DNA of 64,000 nt. Source: Candidatus Cryptobacteroides intestinigallinarum (lineage in GTDB: Bacteria > Bacteroidota > Bacteroidia > Bacteroidales > UBA932). The notes under the pieces were generated by a model. The model had not been told where the DNA came from and ran no database searches. It saw only the letters and a list, made by a program, of their open reading frames with translations. The DNA lies in NCBI GenBank assembly GCA_017694785.1, contig JADIMK010000068.1, forward strand, positions 1-64,000. Direction: 5' to 3'. Each line of letters begins with the position of its first letter. The stretch's first letter is position 1. Below are positions 63,578 to 64,000 of the stretch, one piece after another. The translations under genes and the position numbers were made by a program.

Positions 63578-64000
63578 TGAATACCGCTCCTGCGGCGGAC
63601 AGAACCAAAAGCAATATCAGTACTATCGATGAGGCGCGGGACAAATTCTCTCCTACAGCATAGGAGCGTGGCTCGAATCTCATCACTATCTCATGTTCAC
63701 CTGCGGGGATGAATGCTCCGCGGAGTATCCAGTCGGCCCTGAAAAGCGGTGCAGGCTTGCCGTCGATTGTGAGTGTCCATCCGTCCGGATAATAGATCTC
63801 GCTGAAGATCACGGCATTTTCTGAAATGCTCCTTGACTTGTATCTGAGCTCGTTAGGTGCATATGAAGTCATCCATATCGAGTCTGCCGGTGCATTGTCG
63901 GTGCGTGGCAGGGCACTGAGTGAATCCAGCCTTTCCCTTGCCCACAGGAAGTCTTCCCCGATGACCGCGCTGTTCCTTAGGTCTGTGGAGCCGAGCAGGG
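63540..64000 (-). CDS. C-terminal end of a YfhO-family membrane protein (partial)
   Basis: Open frame running in from beyond base 64000. The visible 153 codons hold an extracytoplasmic beta domain (VIFSEIYYPDGWTLTIDGKP, LFRADWILRGAFIPAGEHEI) and one C-terminal membrane helix (ASSIVLILLLVLSAAGAVFI) with a short basic tail. This matches the C terminus of Bacteroidota YfhO proteins, large multi-pass membrane proteins of about 800 aa thought to be glycosyltransferase-like. The rest of the protein lies outside the window. Confidence 0.82.
   Translation of the reverse strand, partial: LLGSTDLRNSAVIGEDFLWARERLDSLSALPRTDNAPADSIWMTSYAPNELRYKSRSISENAVIFSEIYYPDGWTLTIDGKPAPLFRADWILRGAFIPAGEHEIVMRFEPRSYAVGENLSRASSIVLILLLVLSAAGAVFISVPRGQDPSRD

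Noticed and set aside
1..64000. Defence island, CRISPR, prophage or transposon
   Set aside because: No repeats with spacers, no transposase, integrase or phage genes, and no abrupt change in gene style apart from the local deletion at 60 kb.

Overview
This 64 kb window is a chromosomal, mostly housekeeping stretch of a Bacteroidota genome, most likely order Bacteroidales. The evidence is the gene families (SecDF fusion, TonB, FloA/NfeD, DUF4492-CydAB, SufT, DUF4923, DUF5106, PD40 proteins, single-chain GlyS), the near absence of Shine-Dalgarno sequences, and many copies of the Bacteroidota sigma-ABfr promoter (-33 TTTG, -7 TAnnTTTG). The family cannot be fixed from sequence reading alone. I see no insertion sequence, prophage, CRISPR array or rRNA operon.

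Layout. 1-4.7 kb (minus): a sigma-54 activator, lptE, a TPR-like gene, secG and a clpB cut by the window edge; this clpB lacks the N domain and follows a structured leader and a palindromic operator candidate. 4.7-8.3 kb: an OmpA/TPR-type lipoprotein, a secreted GH29 fucosidase and tRNA-Ser(GCU). 8.4-19.9 kb: floA-nfeD, a PD40/SPOR protein, secDF, dnaE and a secreted endonuclease/exonuclease/phosphatase-fold enzyme. 20-27 kb: DUF4492-cydAB, tpx, a ThiL relative that has lost its active-site motifs, DUF4923 and glyS. 27-30 kb: the operon sufS-sufE-sufT-folK. 30-41 kb: ruvA, mnmG (with an unusual insertion), ybeY, tonB, hflX, sdhBA (without its cytochrome b gene), an Ntn-hydrolase and ruvB. 41-50.6 kb: mfd, then coaX, porin, TPR, lptC and a PpiD-like chaperone, all rightward. 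50.7-64 kb: ychF, a second EEP enzyme, galK, a CpXC protein, a YeiH-type transporter, a large protease/propeller/barrel protein, a decayed DUF5106 gene, a small OMP, galM, thyA, trmB and the end of a YfhO protein.

The main larger-scale signal is that the window probably contains the chromosome origin. The only long gene-free stretch (40758-41108) is very AT-rich and ends in a helically phased array of same-orientation DnaA-box-like 9-mers. Two perfect 16-bp parS palindromes lie about 10 kb to its left, one intergenic and one inside mnmG. Gene orientation also switches there: by my count 25 of 35 genes to the left point left and 13 of 18 to the right point right.

Functional themes are envelope biogenesis (LptE, LptC, SecG, SecDF, PpiD-like, porins, TonB), anaerobic/microaerobic respiration (CydAB, SdhAB), Fe-S assembly (SufS/E/T), genome maintenance (DnaE, RuvA, RuvB, Mfd) and galactose entry (GalK, GalM).
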